DNA of 64,000 nt, taken from NCBI RefSeq assembly GCF_000020125.1, contig NC_010681.1, positions 3,720,001-3,784,000 of the forward strand, read 5' to 3'. Positions 1 through 9,743 of the stretch are shown in pieces. This stretch comes from Paraburkholderia phytofirmans PsJN (GTDB lineage: Bacteria > Pseudomonadota > Gammaproteobacteria > Burkholderiales > Burkholderiaceae). Within the stretch, counting starts at the first letter, position 1. Each line of letters opens with the position of its first letter. A program made the translations under genes and the position numbers. A model generated the notes under the pieces. That model was not told where the DNA came from. It searched no databases and saw nothing but the letters and a program-made list of their open reading frames with translations.

Positions 1-2
1 TC

Positions 3-191
3 AACAACGGCTCGAATTACGACATGGCCGCGCTGAACGCGTCGATCACGCAGCAGGCATCGATGATCGCGTATCTGAACGACTTCAAGCTGATGTTCAT
101 GGCGACGCTGCTGGTTATTCCGCTTCTGCTGTTGATCCGCCCCGCGCATAAGGCGGCGGACGCCTCGGTGGCGCATGCCGCGATGGATTGA
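3..191 (+). CDS. DHA2-family MFS efflux permease, C-terminal fragment (EmrB-like)
   Basis: An open frame enters from the left edge and stops with TGA at 189-191, giving the last 62 residues of a larger protein. A motif of the type ITQQASMIAYLNDFKLMF is followed by one hydrophobic helix (FMATLLVIPLLLLI) and a short polar tail. This is the usual end of the 14-helix DHA2 drug:H+ antiporters such as EmrB, inner-membrane pumps that work with a periplasmic adaptor. The adaptor and the rest of the pump lie outside the window. It converges with the GntR gene. The family call is recognition from the tail only; the substrate cannot be inferred. Confidence 0.7.
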   Translation, partial: NNGSNYDMAALNASITQQASMIAYLNDFKLMFMATLLVIPLLLLIRPAHKAADASVAHAAMD

Positions 192-248
192 GGCGCAGCG
201 CTGACCCGGATAGTCGCCGTCGCAGCGAGCTGCGCGCGACGCCCGCGT

Positions 249-926
249 CTAAGCTTCGATCCGCCCGCGCGTCACACCCAACAGTGCCGCCATCGCCGCC
301 CGCGCCGCCGCTGCGTCGCGATCGCGAATCGCTTCGAACACCGCCGTATGCTCGGCCAGCGACGCGTTGAACACCTCCGCGCGTTTTGCATTCAGGCGCA
401 GTTGCGCTTCGAGCGTGCGCTCGATCAGCGTGCCGAGGGGAATCAGCAATTCGTTGCTGCACGCGGTCAGCACGCTCAAATGGAACCGCAGATCGGCACG
501 TACCCATTCGTCGACATTGCGCGCCGTCACCATCGCTTCGTGCGACGCGGCGAGCGCGCAGAAAGTGTCGTCTGTATAGGAAGCCGCCGCCAGACTCGCG
601 GCATACGGCTCGATCATCTCGCGCATTTCCTGCAGCTTGAGCGCGAAAGCCATCGGCTCGGCGACCCGCGAGTACCAGTCGAGCACGTCGACATCGAGCA
701 GATTCCACGCGCGTCTCGGACGCACGCGCGTTCCCACGCGCGGACGCGATTCGATCAGGCCTTTCGAAGTCAACGTGCGCAACGCCTCGCGCAACACTGT
801 GCGGCTTACGCCGAACGTTTCCATCAACTCCGCTTCGCGCGGCAGGATCGAATCGGGCGCATAGTCGCCGCGCAGAATCGCGGTCGCCAGCTGATGGGCG
901 ACACGCCCATGCAGATCGTGCTGAAT
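249..926 (-). CDS. GntR-family regulator, FadR/FCD subfamily (DgoR-like by context)
   Basis: A winged-helix domain near the N-terminus (LHGRVAHQLATAILRGDYAP, then a recognition helix in GVSRTVLREALRTL) is followed by an all-helical FCD ligand domain rich in Asp and His. It is transcribed away from dgoD, as expected for a local repressor of galactonate catabolism; the E. coli dgo operon is controlled by a GntR protein, DgoR. The start is uncertain. The frame stays open to 1196, but no ATG lies near the conserved domain. A good AGGAG (about 932-938) sits 6 nt before an ATT codon at 926, which I use here (225 aa); a longer N-terminus is possible. Palindromes at 1059-1085 are the likely operator. 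Confidence 0.75.
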   Translation of the reverse strand: MQHDLHGRVAHQLATAILRGDYAPDSILPREAELMETFGVSRTVLREALRTLTSKGLIESRPRVGTRVRPRRAWNLLDVDVLDWYSRVAEPMAFALKLQEMREMIEPYAASLAAASYTDDTFCALAASHEAMVTARNVDEWVRADLRFHLSVLTACSNELLIPLGTLIERTLEAQLRLNAKRAEVFNASLAEHTAVFEAIRDRDAAAARAAMAALLGVTRGRIEA

Positions 927-1058
927 AGCTTTCTCCTGGCGGCCTTTCGGCGCTATTGATAGGGGAACCGAGCCCGGAACGAGGGCGATTATCCGGCATC
1001 TCCACCGTGAGATGACTGCTTCGACAACGCCATGCTCAGATACGGGTTTTGCCAATAT

Positions 1059-1085
1059 TTGGCCAATAATACTATTAATAGTACT
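1059..1085. promoter_or_regulatory. Palindromic operator region between the GntR gene and dgoD
   Basis: Three short palindromes overlap here: TTGGCCAA (1059-1066), the perfect 14-mer TACTATTAATAGTA (1070-1083), and AGTACT (1080-1085), whose GT-AC core resembles FadR-type GntR operators. They form an AT-rich island in the divergent gene spacing. Seen directly: the symmetry. Inferred: binding by the neighbouring GntR protein. Confidence 0.45.
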
Positions 1086-1210
1086 TAAATGCGCTTTTGT
1101 TGTAGCATGTGAATCCTCGAATAGTTCGCAGACGCCTAAGGCCGATGCCTTGCACGGGGCCGGAGTGAGCGCTAAAGCGCCAACGCCGGCCGACAAAGGA
1201 GACGCACACC

Positions 1211-2359
1211 ATGAAAATCACCAAGCTCGAAACCTTCATCGTTCCGCCGCGCTGGTGCTTCCTGAAAATCGAAACCGACGAAGGCATCGTCGGCTGGGGC
1301 GAGCCCGTGGTCGAAGGCCGCGCACACACGGTGGCGGCCGCCGTGGAAGAACTGTCGGACTACCTGATCGGCAAAGACCCGCTTCTGATCGAAGACCACT
1401 GGCAGGTCATGTACCGCTCGGGCTTCTATCGCGGCGGCCCGATCACCATGAGCGCGATCGCCGGCGTCGACCAGGCGCTGTGGGACATCAAGGGCAAGCA
1501 TCATGGCGTGCCGATTCATGCGCTGCTCGGCGGCCAGGTGCGCGACAAGATCAAGGTGTATTCGTGGATCGGCGGCGACCGTCCGAGCGACGTCGCGAAT
1601 AACGCGCGCGCCGTGGTCGAACGCGGCTTCAAGGCCGTGAAGATGAACGGCTCGGAAGAGTTGCAGATCATCGACACCTTCGACAAGGTGCAAGGCGTCA
1701 TCAACAACGTCGCAGCCGTGCGCGAGGCGGTCGGACCGAACATCGGCATCGGCGTGGATTTCCACGGCCGCGTGCACAAGCCGATGGCCAAGGTGCTAGC
1801 GAAAGAACTCGACCCGTACAAGCTGCTCTTCATCGAAGAGCCGGTGCTGTCGGAGAACGCCGAAGCGTTGCGCGACATCGTCAATCAGACCAACACGCCG
1901 ATCGCATTGGGCGAGCGTCTTTACTCGCGCTGGGACTTCAAGCACATCCTGTCGGGCGGCTACGTCGACATCATTCAGCCGGACGCGTCGCACGCGGGCG
2001 GCATTACCGAGTGCCGCAAGATCGCGTCGATGGCGGAAGCCTACGACGTCGCGCTCGCGCTGCATTGCCCGCTCGGCCCGATCGCTCTGGCGACCTGTCT
2101 GCAGATCGACGCGGTGAGTTACAACGCGTTCATCCAGGAACAGAGCCTCGGCATTCACTACAACCAGGGCAACGACCTGCTCGATTACATCAAGAACCCG
2201 GAGGTCTTCAAATACGAAGACGGCTTCGTGTCGATTCCGCAAGGCCCGGGCCTCGGCATCGAGGTCAACGAGGAGAAAGTGCGGGAGATGGCCAAGGTCG
2301 GCCATCGCTGGCGCAATCCGGTGTGGCGCCATGAGGATGGCAGCGTCGCCGAGTGGTAA
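1211..2359 (+). CDS. dgoD: D-galactonate dehydratase
   Basis: The enzyme dehydrates D-galactonate to 2-dehydro-3-deoxy-D-galactonate, the first step of the De Ley-Doudoroff galactonate route in the cytoplasm. The protein is 382 aa, the same length as E. coli DgoD, and reads as an enolase-superfamily member. It has an N-terminal capping domain ([21 protein letters not shown]) and a barrel with the Asp/Glu metal ligands in [15 protein letters not shown] and PIALGERL. The catalytic His lies in the DASHAGGI and HCPLGP regions. A strong AAGGAG lies 9 nt before the ATG. The aldolase and kinase of the pathway are not adjacent, so they must be elsewhere. Confidence 0.92.
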   Translation: MKITKLETFIVPPRWCFLKIETDEGIVGWGEPVVEGRAHTVAAAVEELSDYLIGKDPLLIEDHWQVMYRSGFYRGGPITMSAIAGVDQALWDIKGKHHGVPIHALLGGQVRDKIKVYSWIGGDRPSDVANNARAVVERGFKAVKMNGSEELQIIDTFDKVQGVINNVAAVREAVGPNIGIGVDFHGRVHKPMAKVLAKELDPYKLLFIEEPVLSENAEALRDIVNQTNTPIALGERLYSRWDFKHILSGGYVDIIQPDASHAGGITECRKIASMAEAYDVALALHCPLGPIALATCLQIDAVSYNAFIQEQSLGIHYNQGNDLLDYIKNPEVFKYEDGFVSIPQGPGLGIEVNEEKVREMAKVGHRWRNPVWRHEDGSVAEW

Positions 2360-2371
2360 TCGCGTGAAGGA

Positions 2372-2397
2372 ACGCCGCCTGCGGGCGGCGTTTTTGT
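2372..2397 (+). terminator. Rho-independent terminator of dgoD
   Basis: An 8-bp perfect stem (ACGCCGCC, loop TGCG, GGCGGCGT) is followed by a T-rich run. It starts 12 nt after the dgoD stop codon. Confidence 0.9.
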
Positions 2398-2646
2398 TTG
2401 CGTCGGCGACCGCATCGCCGGTGCGGTCCGCGCGTTACGGTCACGTGACGCGCGGGCCGTCGCAGTAACGTAACATCCCGGACCGAACGGGCTCGAAAAG
2501 GCGTTTGTCGCGCTCCGTCCAGACCCGCACGCATCCCGCAAAGCCTTGTCCAGAAAGGTTTTTAAGCCGTCCGTTCGGCACCAGACAGAAACATGGCCCG
2601 CTCCTTGCTCAAATGCATTCAAACGACAAATGCATCGGGGAAAATC

Positions 2647-2949
2647 ATGGGCGAGTTCCTTCCAGACTATCTGCTCCGCGAACAGGCCGCCGTCGGCGCG
2701 TTGGTGGTGTTCGGCGTGCTGCGCATTATCGGCGCGGCGCTCGCATTCGAGCGCGGCTGGCGCATCTCGGTGGTCGAGAAATGCTTTATCGGCGCCGCAG
2801 TGCTGTACTGCCTGCCGCAACTCTTCGATCTGCTGACGCATATGTACGGCTCGCGCGCCGCGGGCGCCGAGCTGGAAGGCAAAGCCGCGGGCTGCGCCAT
2901 CGCGCTCTTTTGCGCGCCGATCCTCGGCCATCGGCTTGGTTTCGAATAA
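2647..2949 (+). CDS. Small membrane protein of unknown function
   Basis: This is a 100-aa hypothetical protein with three probable hydrophobic helices: AAVGALVVFGVLRIIGAALA, VEKCFIGAAVLYCLPQLF and AAGCAIALFCAPILG. I chose the ATG at 2647 because GGGGAAAA lies a few nt upstream; an in-frame ATG at 2593 would add 18 polar residues. The end overlaps the open frame of the next small gene, which suggests co-transcription. I do not recognise a family. Probable location: inner membrane. Confidence 0.6.
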   Translation: MGEFLPDYLLREQAAVGALVVFGVLRIIGAALAFERGWRISVVEKCFIGAAVLYCLPQLFDLLTHMYGSRAAGAELEGKAAGCAIALFCAPILGHRLGFE

Positions 2950-2962
2950 GCGGCGCTTTGCC

Positions 2963-3193
2963 ATGCAACTGGCCAGGCGGCTCATGAGGCGGCCGAAACC
3001 CACGTTTCGCGCGGGCGACGTTCTGAAGCTGAAGTCAGGCGGCCGCCCGATGACTGTCACCTGGAGCGGCCCGGTGCTGTTCGCGCCGGGCAACTGGCTG
3101 ATCTGCCAATGGTTTAGCGATGCCGGCGAGCTGCAGCAGGAGATGTTTCCGGAGGAGACCCTGGAGCGGACGAGCCGCGTGCTCGCCGCCTGA
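2963..3193 (+). CDS. YodC-like protein (DUF2158)
   Basis: A 76-aa protein whose body reads FRAGDVLKLKSGGRPMTV, then a short spacer, then CQWFSDAGELQQEMFPEETL. This is the pattern of the small DUF2158/YodC proteins: a GDVV-KSGGP strand followed by a W/C-rich strand. Its biochemical function is unknown. A TTG at 2936 would give a 14-nt overlap with the preceding gene; I use the first ATG. A strong terminator 50 nt downstream closes the two-gene unit. Confidence 0.7.
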   Translation: MQLARRLMRRPKPTFRAGDVLKLKSGGRPMTVTWSGPVLFAPGNWLICQWFSDAGELQQEMFPEETLERTSRVLAA

Positions 3194-3241
3194 AAAGTGT
3201 AGTAACGGATTGCTGGCCACCGCCAGGCGACCGTGTGTATT

Positions 3242-3273
3242 GCGCCGCACGCTTTGCCGTGCGGCGCTTTTTT
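3242..3273 (+). terminator. Rho-independent terminator
   Basis: A perfect 10-bp stem (GCGCCGCACG / CGTGCGGCGC) with a 6-nt loop is followed by six T. It ends the small two-gene unit on the plus strand. Confidence 0.92.
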
Positions 3274-3387
3274 ATGTGGCGACGTCGCGCTTGCGAGACG
3301 TTGTGGACCTGAACCCTTGCGGACGCGATTGCGGTTCAGGTACCGCCAGTCATATCTCTTGATTCGCCACGACCTCGCGCCACGCTG

Positions 3388-4323
3388 TCAACCGAGTCCG
3401 AGCGCGGCGAACGCCGGCACGCTATGCGACAGCGCGGCCGCCGCGACGAACACGCCGATCATCGCCAGCGCTTCCAGATACAGCACGTTGACGAAGGTGT
3501 GGGCGTCCATTGTCGAGGCCGTGCGGCGAAGGCGCGGCAGCGCCAGAAAGCGGTTGAGTCCGCCGAGCACGAGCGCGAGCGCGACCAGCGCGAGCTTGAG
3601 CATCAGCACGTGTCCCCACGTACTGAGTTCAATCGCCTCGAACGAGCCACCCGAACCCCGCACTGCGTTGAAAATGCCGGAGAGCAGCACGAGCGCAACC
3701 GCCACCACCGACACGTTCGACACCTGCGTCGCCGTGCGGATCAACATACCGCGCGCGGTCGAGGTGCCGAGTGCCGGCAGAACCGCGAGCCCCGCCGCCA
3801 TCGCCAGACCGCCCCACACGCTGGTGACGAGCACGTGCAGCGTTTGCATGGCGATCGCGGCCGAGGCCGGGCCGGCATCCGCAGCATGACCCAGCGACGC
3901 CTTGCCGGCGGCGATCGCGACGACCGCGAGCCACAGGAGCGCATTGCGCAGCATGCCCGTATGACTTGCCATGGCCGTGCCGAGCAGCACTAGCGCGCCG
4001 GCAAACGCAAGGCTCCAGCCGTAACCGACATGGGTTTGCGTCAGCACGGTCGGCACCACGCCGATGGCGGCCGGCAACCCGACGCCGCTCATCGACGCCG
4101 CCTGATACAGCAGCCAGCCGAGATCCGCAAGCACCAGCACGACGGTGGCCGTTAGCATCGAGCGTTGCGCGCGCAACCAGGCAAGGCGCGCGGGCGAGAT
4201 CTTCTGCTGGGCGTCCTTGGCGAGCCACGCGCCGAGCAACGCCGAACCGACGGCAAACGCAAACGCGACGTTCATGAGCGCGGCCATGGCGACCTGCCCG
4301 ATCCAGAGTCCGTCGATGCTCAT
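3388..4323 (-). CDS. copD: CopD-family copper resistance / uptake membrane protein
   Basis: A 311-aa polytopic inner-membrane protein with about eight hydrophobic segments and scattered His and Met residues (THVGYGW, HAADAG, MQTLHVLVTSVWGG, TWGHVLMLKL). This is the CopD pattern, proposed to move copper across the inner membrane together with periplasmic CopC. Its ATG overlaps the copC stop codon (ATGA), so the two are translationally coupled. No copA, copB or cop two-component system lies beside the pair, so it resembles the minimal copCD arrangement linked to copper acquisition rather than a full resistance operon. That last point is inference. Confidence 0.85.
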   Translation of the reverse strand: MSIDGLWIGQVAMAALMNVAFAFAVGSALLGAWLAKDAQQKISPARLAWLRAQRSMLTATVVLVLADLGWLLYQAASMSGVGLPAAIGVVPTVLTQTHVGYGWSLAFAGALVLLGTAMASHTGMLRNALLWLAVVAIAAGKASLGHAADAGPASAAIAMQTLHVLVTSVWGGLAMAAGLAVLPALGTSTARGMLIRTATQVSNVSVVAVALVLLSGIFNAVRGSGGSFEAIELSTWGHVLMLKLALVALALVLGGLNRFLALPRLRRTASTMDAHTFVNVLYLEALAMIGVFVAAAALSHSVPAFAALGLG

Positions 4324-4697
4324 TTGACGATAAACGCAAAGTCGCCTTGGGTACGGTGGCCGTCCGTGGCTACCGCGATCCAGTGCACCGCATAGCGGCC
4401 GGCGCCCAACTGCGGCAGCGGCAGATGCATGACCCGGCCGTCCTGCTCGTCGACCTGCGACTCAGCCGGTGCGGCCGCCTTGCCGCTGATGTCGGCAAGC
4501 GTGATCTTGCTGAAGGCCGGTTCGAGCGGCTCGGTGAAATGAATCGTCACTTCGGAGGGCGCGGCGACTTCGGCGTTGGCGGCCGGCTCGCTTGAGCCCA
4601 GATGCGCATGGGCGAATGCCGTGGACGTCACGAGCAGCGCCGCGGCGCCGAGCATCGACGCTCGCAACGCCGGACGGGAAAAATTAAGTAGCTTCAT
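4320..4697 (-). CDS. copC: CopC-family periplasmic copper-binding protein
   Basis: 125 aa with a clear signal peptide: positive start, hydrophobic core, then cleavage at AFA before HAHLGSSEP. The mature protein therefore begins with His, the classic N-terminal Cu(II) ligand of CopC. A second expected ligand is the His in VATDGHRTQG near the C-terminus, preceded by Asp. The Met-rich Cu(I) loop of pseudomonad CopC is not obvious, so a Cu(II)-only type is likely. It lies directly upstream of copD with a 4-base overlap and is divergent from the cytochrome genes. Confidence 0.87.
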   Translation of the reverse strand: MKLLNFSRPALRASMLGAAALLVTSTAFAHAHLGSSEPAANAEVAAPSEVTIHFTEPLEPAFSKITLADISGKAAAPAESQVDEQDGRVMHLPLPQLGAGRYAVHWIAVATDGHRTQGDFAFIVK

Positions 4698-4973
4698 TTA
4701 AGGCCGATAGCGGATGATCAGGAAAACAGTGGGCGTCGGACCCAGGCGCGTCGAGACCGGACGAAGTCCGGCGCGCCCGGAAGTGTACGCTTCGATGGTT
4801 CGCGCGGGCGTCGGTTCAACCTGGTTTATGGATAGTTCGTGCGCGGCCAGGCCGTGCACCCTTGATCGCGCAGACAAATTTGGGATAACAGTTAGGCAGC
4901 GTGAAACGCTTGCGCGCGTCAAACTGTCGCATGGCTGTGACAGCTGGAACCTTCTCTAATGTGCCAAATAGTC

Positions 4974-4996
4974 ATCATCACCCTTCGATGATAGAA
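4974..4996 (+). promoter_or_regulatory. Possible promoter and operator before the cytochrome pair
   Basis: The 382-bp gap between copC and the cytochrome gene holds an inverted repeat, ATCATC-N7-GATGAT (4974-4992). It overlaps a -10-like TAGAAT (about 4991-4996), roughly 85 nt before the cytochrome start. No convincing -35 is visible. The rest of the gap shows no gene. Confidence 0.3.
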
Positions 4997-5079
4997 TGCT
5001 GCGTCGCCGCAGCGCCGGCTGCCCTTCACACCGAGCCGCTCGAAGTTCGGTCAGGTCCCCGATTTTGATGGAGTTACGC

Positions 5080-5799
5080 GTGTCTTCAAGACGCATTTTC
5101 CGCCCGTTGCTCGCCCTTCTGCTGATCGGCTCCGCGGGCGTCTATAGCGCTGCGAAAGCGCAGACTCAACCGAAAGCCCCCGATACGATGGAAGCGCGCG
5201 TGCAAGGCTGTACGGCCTGCCACGGCACGCATGGCCAAGGTACGGACAACGACTACTTCCCTCGCCTCGCGGGCAAGCCGGCCGACTATCTGTACAACCA
5301 GCTGCAGAATTTCCGCGAAGGGCGCCGCAAGTACCCGCCCATGAACTACCTCGTCACGTATCTCTCGGACGACTACCTTCATCAGATCGCCACGTATTTC
5401 TCGCAACAGCGTCCTCCGTATCCGCCGCCGGCCAAGCCGACGGTATCGTCGAGCACGCTCGCGCGCGGCCAGCAGATCGTGCTGAACGGCGACGCCTCGA
5501 AGCAGATTCCCGCTTGCGCGGCCTGCCACGGCAAGACATTGACCGGTATGCAGCCGGCTATCCCGGGTCTGGTCGGCCTGCACTCCGATTACATCAGCGC
5601 GCAACTCGGCGCATGGCGCTCGGGCTCGCGCCATGCCATCGCGCCTGATTGCATGCACACCATCGCCACGCGTCTGACCGACGAAGACGTGAACGCCGTT
5701 GCCGCCTGGCTTTCCACGCAACAGGCCCCACAAAACCCCGTGCCGGCTCCGGCCCGCTCGATGAAGACTCCGCTTGCCTGCGGCAGCGAACCGCAATAA
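5080..5799 (+). CDS. Di-haem c-type cytochrome (c4-like)
   Basis: About 239 aa with a signal peptide (SSRRIFRPLLALLLIGSAGVYSAAKAQ) and two CxxCH haem sites (C44-C47-H48 and C146-C149-H150). Each site sits in a separate class-I fold, the layout of cytochrome c4. Periplasmic electron carrier. I prefer a GTG start at 5080, because GGAG ends 6 nt before it and the signal peptide then starts correctly; an ATG at 5068 is the alternative. The tri-haem gene follows after 21 nt, so the two probably form an electron-transfer operon. The C-terminal tail beyond the second domain is Pro-rich and unusual for c4. Confidence 0.85.
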   Translation: MSSRRIFRPLLALLLIGSAGVYSAAKAQTQPKAPDTMEARVQGCTACHGTHGQGTDNDYFPRLAGKPADYLYNQLQNFREGRRKYPPMNYLVTYLSDDYLHQIATYFSQQRPPYPPPAKPTVSSSTLARGQQIVLNGDASKQIPACAACHGKTLTGMQPAIPGLVGLHSDYISAQLGAWRSGSRHAIAPDCMHTIATRLTDEDVNAVAAWLSTQQAPQNPVPAPARSMKTPLACGSEPQ

Positions 5800-5820
5800 G
5801 GCACCGGGAGAGACACTCAA

Positions 5821-7119
5821 ATGAAACGCAAGTCTTTGTTCGCCCTCTCGGCAGTCGTCGTCGTTGCGGCTGCCGCACTCGTTCCCGTCCTGTGGTCGGG
5901 CGGCGACCATCTACATAACGGCACGGCCATGGCGGCAACGCCCGCCGACCAGGCCGCGCTGATCAAGCAAGGCGAGTATCTCGCCCGCGCCGGCGACTGT
6001 ATCGCCTGCCACACGGTGCGCGGCGGCAAGCAGTTCGCCGGCGGTCTGCCCATGGCCACGCCGTTCGGCACCATGTTCACGCCGAACATCACGCCTGACG
6101 ACCAGTACGGTATCGGCAAGTGGACGCAGGACGACTTCTACCGCGCCATGCACACCGGCCGTTCGAAAGACGGCAGCCTGCTGTATCCGGGCTTCCCGTT
6201 CACCAGCTACACGAAGGTCACGCGCGCCGACTCGGACGCGATCTACGCGTATCTGCGTTCGGTCACGCCGGTGAACGTGCCGAGCCGTCCGCACGAACTG
6301 AAATTCCCGTTCAACCAACGCAACATGCTGATCGGCTGGCGCACGCTGTTCTTCCGTGAAGGCGAGTACAAGCCGGATCCGACCAAGTCGGTCGAATGGA
6401 ACCGTGGCGCGTATCTGATCGAAGGCCTCGGCCATTGCGGCATGTGCCACACGTCGATCAACGCCATGGGCGGCCCGGTCAGCTCGGCGGCATTTGCCGG
6501 CGGCCTGATTCCGCTGCAGAACTGGTACGCGCCGTCGCTCACGTCGAACAAGGAAGCCGGCCTCGGCGACTGGGAAACCAAAGACATCGCCGATCTGCTG
6601 AAGACCGGCGTGTCGAACCGCGGCGCCGTGTTCGGTCCGATGGCCGAAGTGGTTCACAACAGCCTGCAGTACATGTCGGACGCGGACATCAACGCCATGG
6701 CCACGTACCTGAAGACGATTCCGCAGAAGAGCGAAGCGCCTGAACCGCTGCAACTCGAAACGTCGGAAAAGTTTGGCGGCGAACTGTTGAAGCAAGGTCA
6801 GAAGATCTACGCCGACAACTGCGCAAAGTGCCACGCGGAAAATGGCCTCGGCATGCCGCCGGCCTTCCCGCCGCTCGCGAACAACCAGTCGATTCAGATG
6901 CCTTCGGCGGTCAACCCGATCCGTATGGTGCTGAACGGCGGTTACCCGCCGAGCACGGATGCCAACCCGCATCCGTACGGCATGCCGCCGTTTGCTCAAG
7001 CGCTGTCGAATCAGGAAGTCGCGGCGGTTGTGACGTACATCCGTATGTCGTGGGGCAACCACGGTACGGCCGTCTCGCCGCAGCAAGTATCCGATCTGCG
7101 TTCGGCGCCGCTCGACTAA
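5821..7119 (+). CDS. Tri-haem cytochrome c subunit (alcohol/gluconate dehydrogenase type)
   Basis: 432 aa with an N-terminal signal or anchor helix and three CxxCH motifs at C60, C206 and C334. Each is followed by a distal Met region, such as GGLPMATPFGTMFTPNITPD in domain 1. This three-domain form is the membrane-associated cytochrome subunit that takes electrons from periplasmic quinoprotein or flavoprotein dehydrogenases (AdhB, Gdh, 2-ketogluconate dehydrogenase) and passes them to ubiquinone or an oxidase. No dehydrogenase catalytic or small subunit is adjacent; its partner here is the upstream di-haem cytochrome. The physiological donor is therefore unknown. Confidence 0.85.
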   Translation: MKRKSLFALSAVVVVAAAALVPVLWSGGDHLHNGTAMAATPADQAALIKQGEYLARAGDCIACHTVRGGKQFAGGLPMATPFGTMFTPNITPDDQYGIGKWTQDDFYRAMHTGRSKDGSLLYPGFPFTSYTKVTRADSDAIYAYLRSVTPVNVPSRPHELKFPFNQRNMLIGWRTLFFREGEYKPDPTKSVEWNRGAYLIEGLGHCGMCHTSINAMGGPVSSAAFAGGLIPLQNWYAPSLTSNKEAGLGDWETKDIADLLKTGVSNRGAVFGPMAEVVHNSLQYMSDADINAMATYLKTIPQKSEAPEPLQLETSEKFGGELLKQGQKIYADNCAKCHAENGLGMPPAFPPLANNQSIQMPSAVNPIRMVLNGGYPPSTDANPHPYGMPPFAQALSNQEVAAVVTYIRMSWGNHGTAVSPQQVSDLRSAPLD

Positions 7120-7138
7120 GCAGCGTTCGTTGCACCCG

Positions 7139-7179
7139 GGGCGCGGCCTGCGAAATTCGCGGCCGCGCCCTTTGTTTTT
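7139..7179 (+). terminator. Terminator after the cytochrome operon
   Basis: A 10-bp perfect stem (GGGCGCGGCC / GGCCGCGCCC) encloses an AT-containing loop that can itself pair. TTTGTTTTT follows. Confidence 0.88.
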
Positions 7180-7182
7180 GAA

Positions 7183-7298
7183 GGACCGGTATCATGAGGG
7201 CAGTAGTTACCCTGAGAAAACGCCGGTCCGCCCCAGTTTTCTCACTCCGCGGGGGACCTGTCGCGAAGCGACAGGTCTGGGGCGCTTGTGAAACTGGG
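7183..7298 (+). promoter_or_regulatory. Structured leader with competing helices upstream of trhA
   Basis: Several perfect complementary segments are packed before trhA. GGACCGG (7183-7189) pairs with CCGGTCC (7223-7229). GACCTGTCGC (7255-7264) pairs with GCGACAGGTC (7268-7277) across a GAA loop. CGCCCCAG (7229-7236) pairs with CTGGGGCG (7277-7284). CCCAGTTT (7232-7239) pairs with AAACTGGG (7291-7298). The last two share their left arm, so they exclude each other. The 3' arm ends two bases before the AGGAG of trhA. It could be a cis-regulatory RNA or a mobile palindromic element. The transcription start is unknown, and the first helix lies so close to the preceding terminator that it may not be transcribed. 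Confidence 0.5.
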
Positions 7299-7313
7299 CA
7301 GGAGATAAGAATC

Positions 7314-7934
7314 GTGCATGTCGGGGAGCGTTTTAACAGCATTACCCACCTCGTCGGCGCCGTTTTGTCGGTGGCGGGTCTTGCAACGCTCGTAACGATG
7401 GGCGCGCTCGACGGCGACGCGTACAAGGTGGTCAGCTTCAGCGTATACGGTGCGATGCTGTTCGTGCTGTATGCTATCTCGACGCTTTACCACAGCGTGC
7501 GCAATCCGCGTGCGAAGGCGGTTCTGCAGAAATGCGACCATTCGGCGATCTACCTGCTGATCGCCGGCAGCTACACTCCGTTCACGCTCGTCACATTGCG
7601 CGGACCGTGGGGCTGGTCGCTATTCGGCGTAAGCTGGGGGCTTGCCGCTCTCGGCATCGTGCAGGAATTGACGCTGGGGCGACGCACCCGCAGCGTTTCG
7701 ATGGTGCTGTATGTTCTGATGGGATGGCTCGCGCTCGTGGCCGTCCGCCCGCTGGTTGAAGCCTTACCGGCAGCGGGTACCGCCTGGCTCGTGGCCGGCG
7801 GAGTCATCTACAGCGTCGGCATCTACTTCTTCATCAACGACGAGCGCATCCGGCATGGACATGGTATCTGGCACCTGTTCGTACTGGCGGGCAGTCTGTG
7901 TCAATTCGTCAGTGTCGCGCGCTATGTCGCATGA
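7314..7934 (+). CDS. trhA: Hemolysin III / TrhA family membrane protein
   Basis: 206 aa with seven hydrophobic segments and the family signatures: GERFNSITHLVGA at the start, STLYHSV in the second helix, DHSAIYLLIAGSYTPF in the third, and the C-terminal GHGIWHLFVL. The conserved Ser/His/Asp residues match the PAQR-like hydrolase site. E. coli TrhA (YqfA) has been tied to membrane energetics and lipid homeostasis; true haemolysis is doubtful. The GTG at 7314 is chosen because AGGAG lies 9 nt upstream and the conserved GERFNSITH begins at once. An ATG at 7194 would run through the structured leader and is unlikely. Confidence 0.85.
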   Translation: MHVGERFNSITHLVGAVLSVAGLATLVTMGALDGDAYKVVSFSVYGAMLFVLYAISTLYHSVRNPRAKAVLQKCDHSAIYLLIAGSYTPFTLVTLRGPWGWSLFGVSWGLAALGIVQELTLGRRTRSVSMVLYVLMGWLALVAVRPLVEALPAAGTAWLVAGGVIYSVGIYFFINDERIRHGHGIWHLFVLAGSLCQFVSVARYVA

Positions 7935-8147
7935 CACCCCACGGCGGCGAAATGCAACTTAAGGCCAGTCAACGTGTCTGCATAGCGCGTTGAAGCATTC
8001 GGCACGCGTTTCCCGCGTGCCGCCGATTTCTCTGCGAACGGAACTGGGCTTCGGCCTCGAACACGCCAAGCGGGTGTGTTCACGCGGCATTTATGCCTGC
8101 CGGAGCCCATGTGTGCCGTTCGCGAAACTGCATTGCAAAGATCTTTT

Positions 8148-9695
<1,548 letters not shown>

Positions 9696-9743
9696 GCTTC
9701 AAGGCTTAGCCGACGTCGCCAGCCGTTGTCCTCGCATCGAGAA

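Noticed and set aside
2440..2449. Palindrome GTCACGTGAC downstream of dgoD
   Set aside because: A perfect but short 10-bp palindrome in a 250-bp gap; its chance expectation in GC-rich DNA is not low and no gene start is placed to use it.
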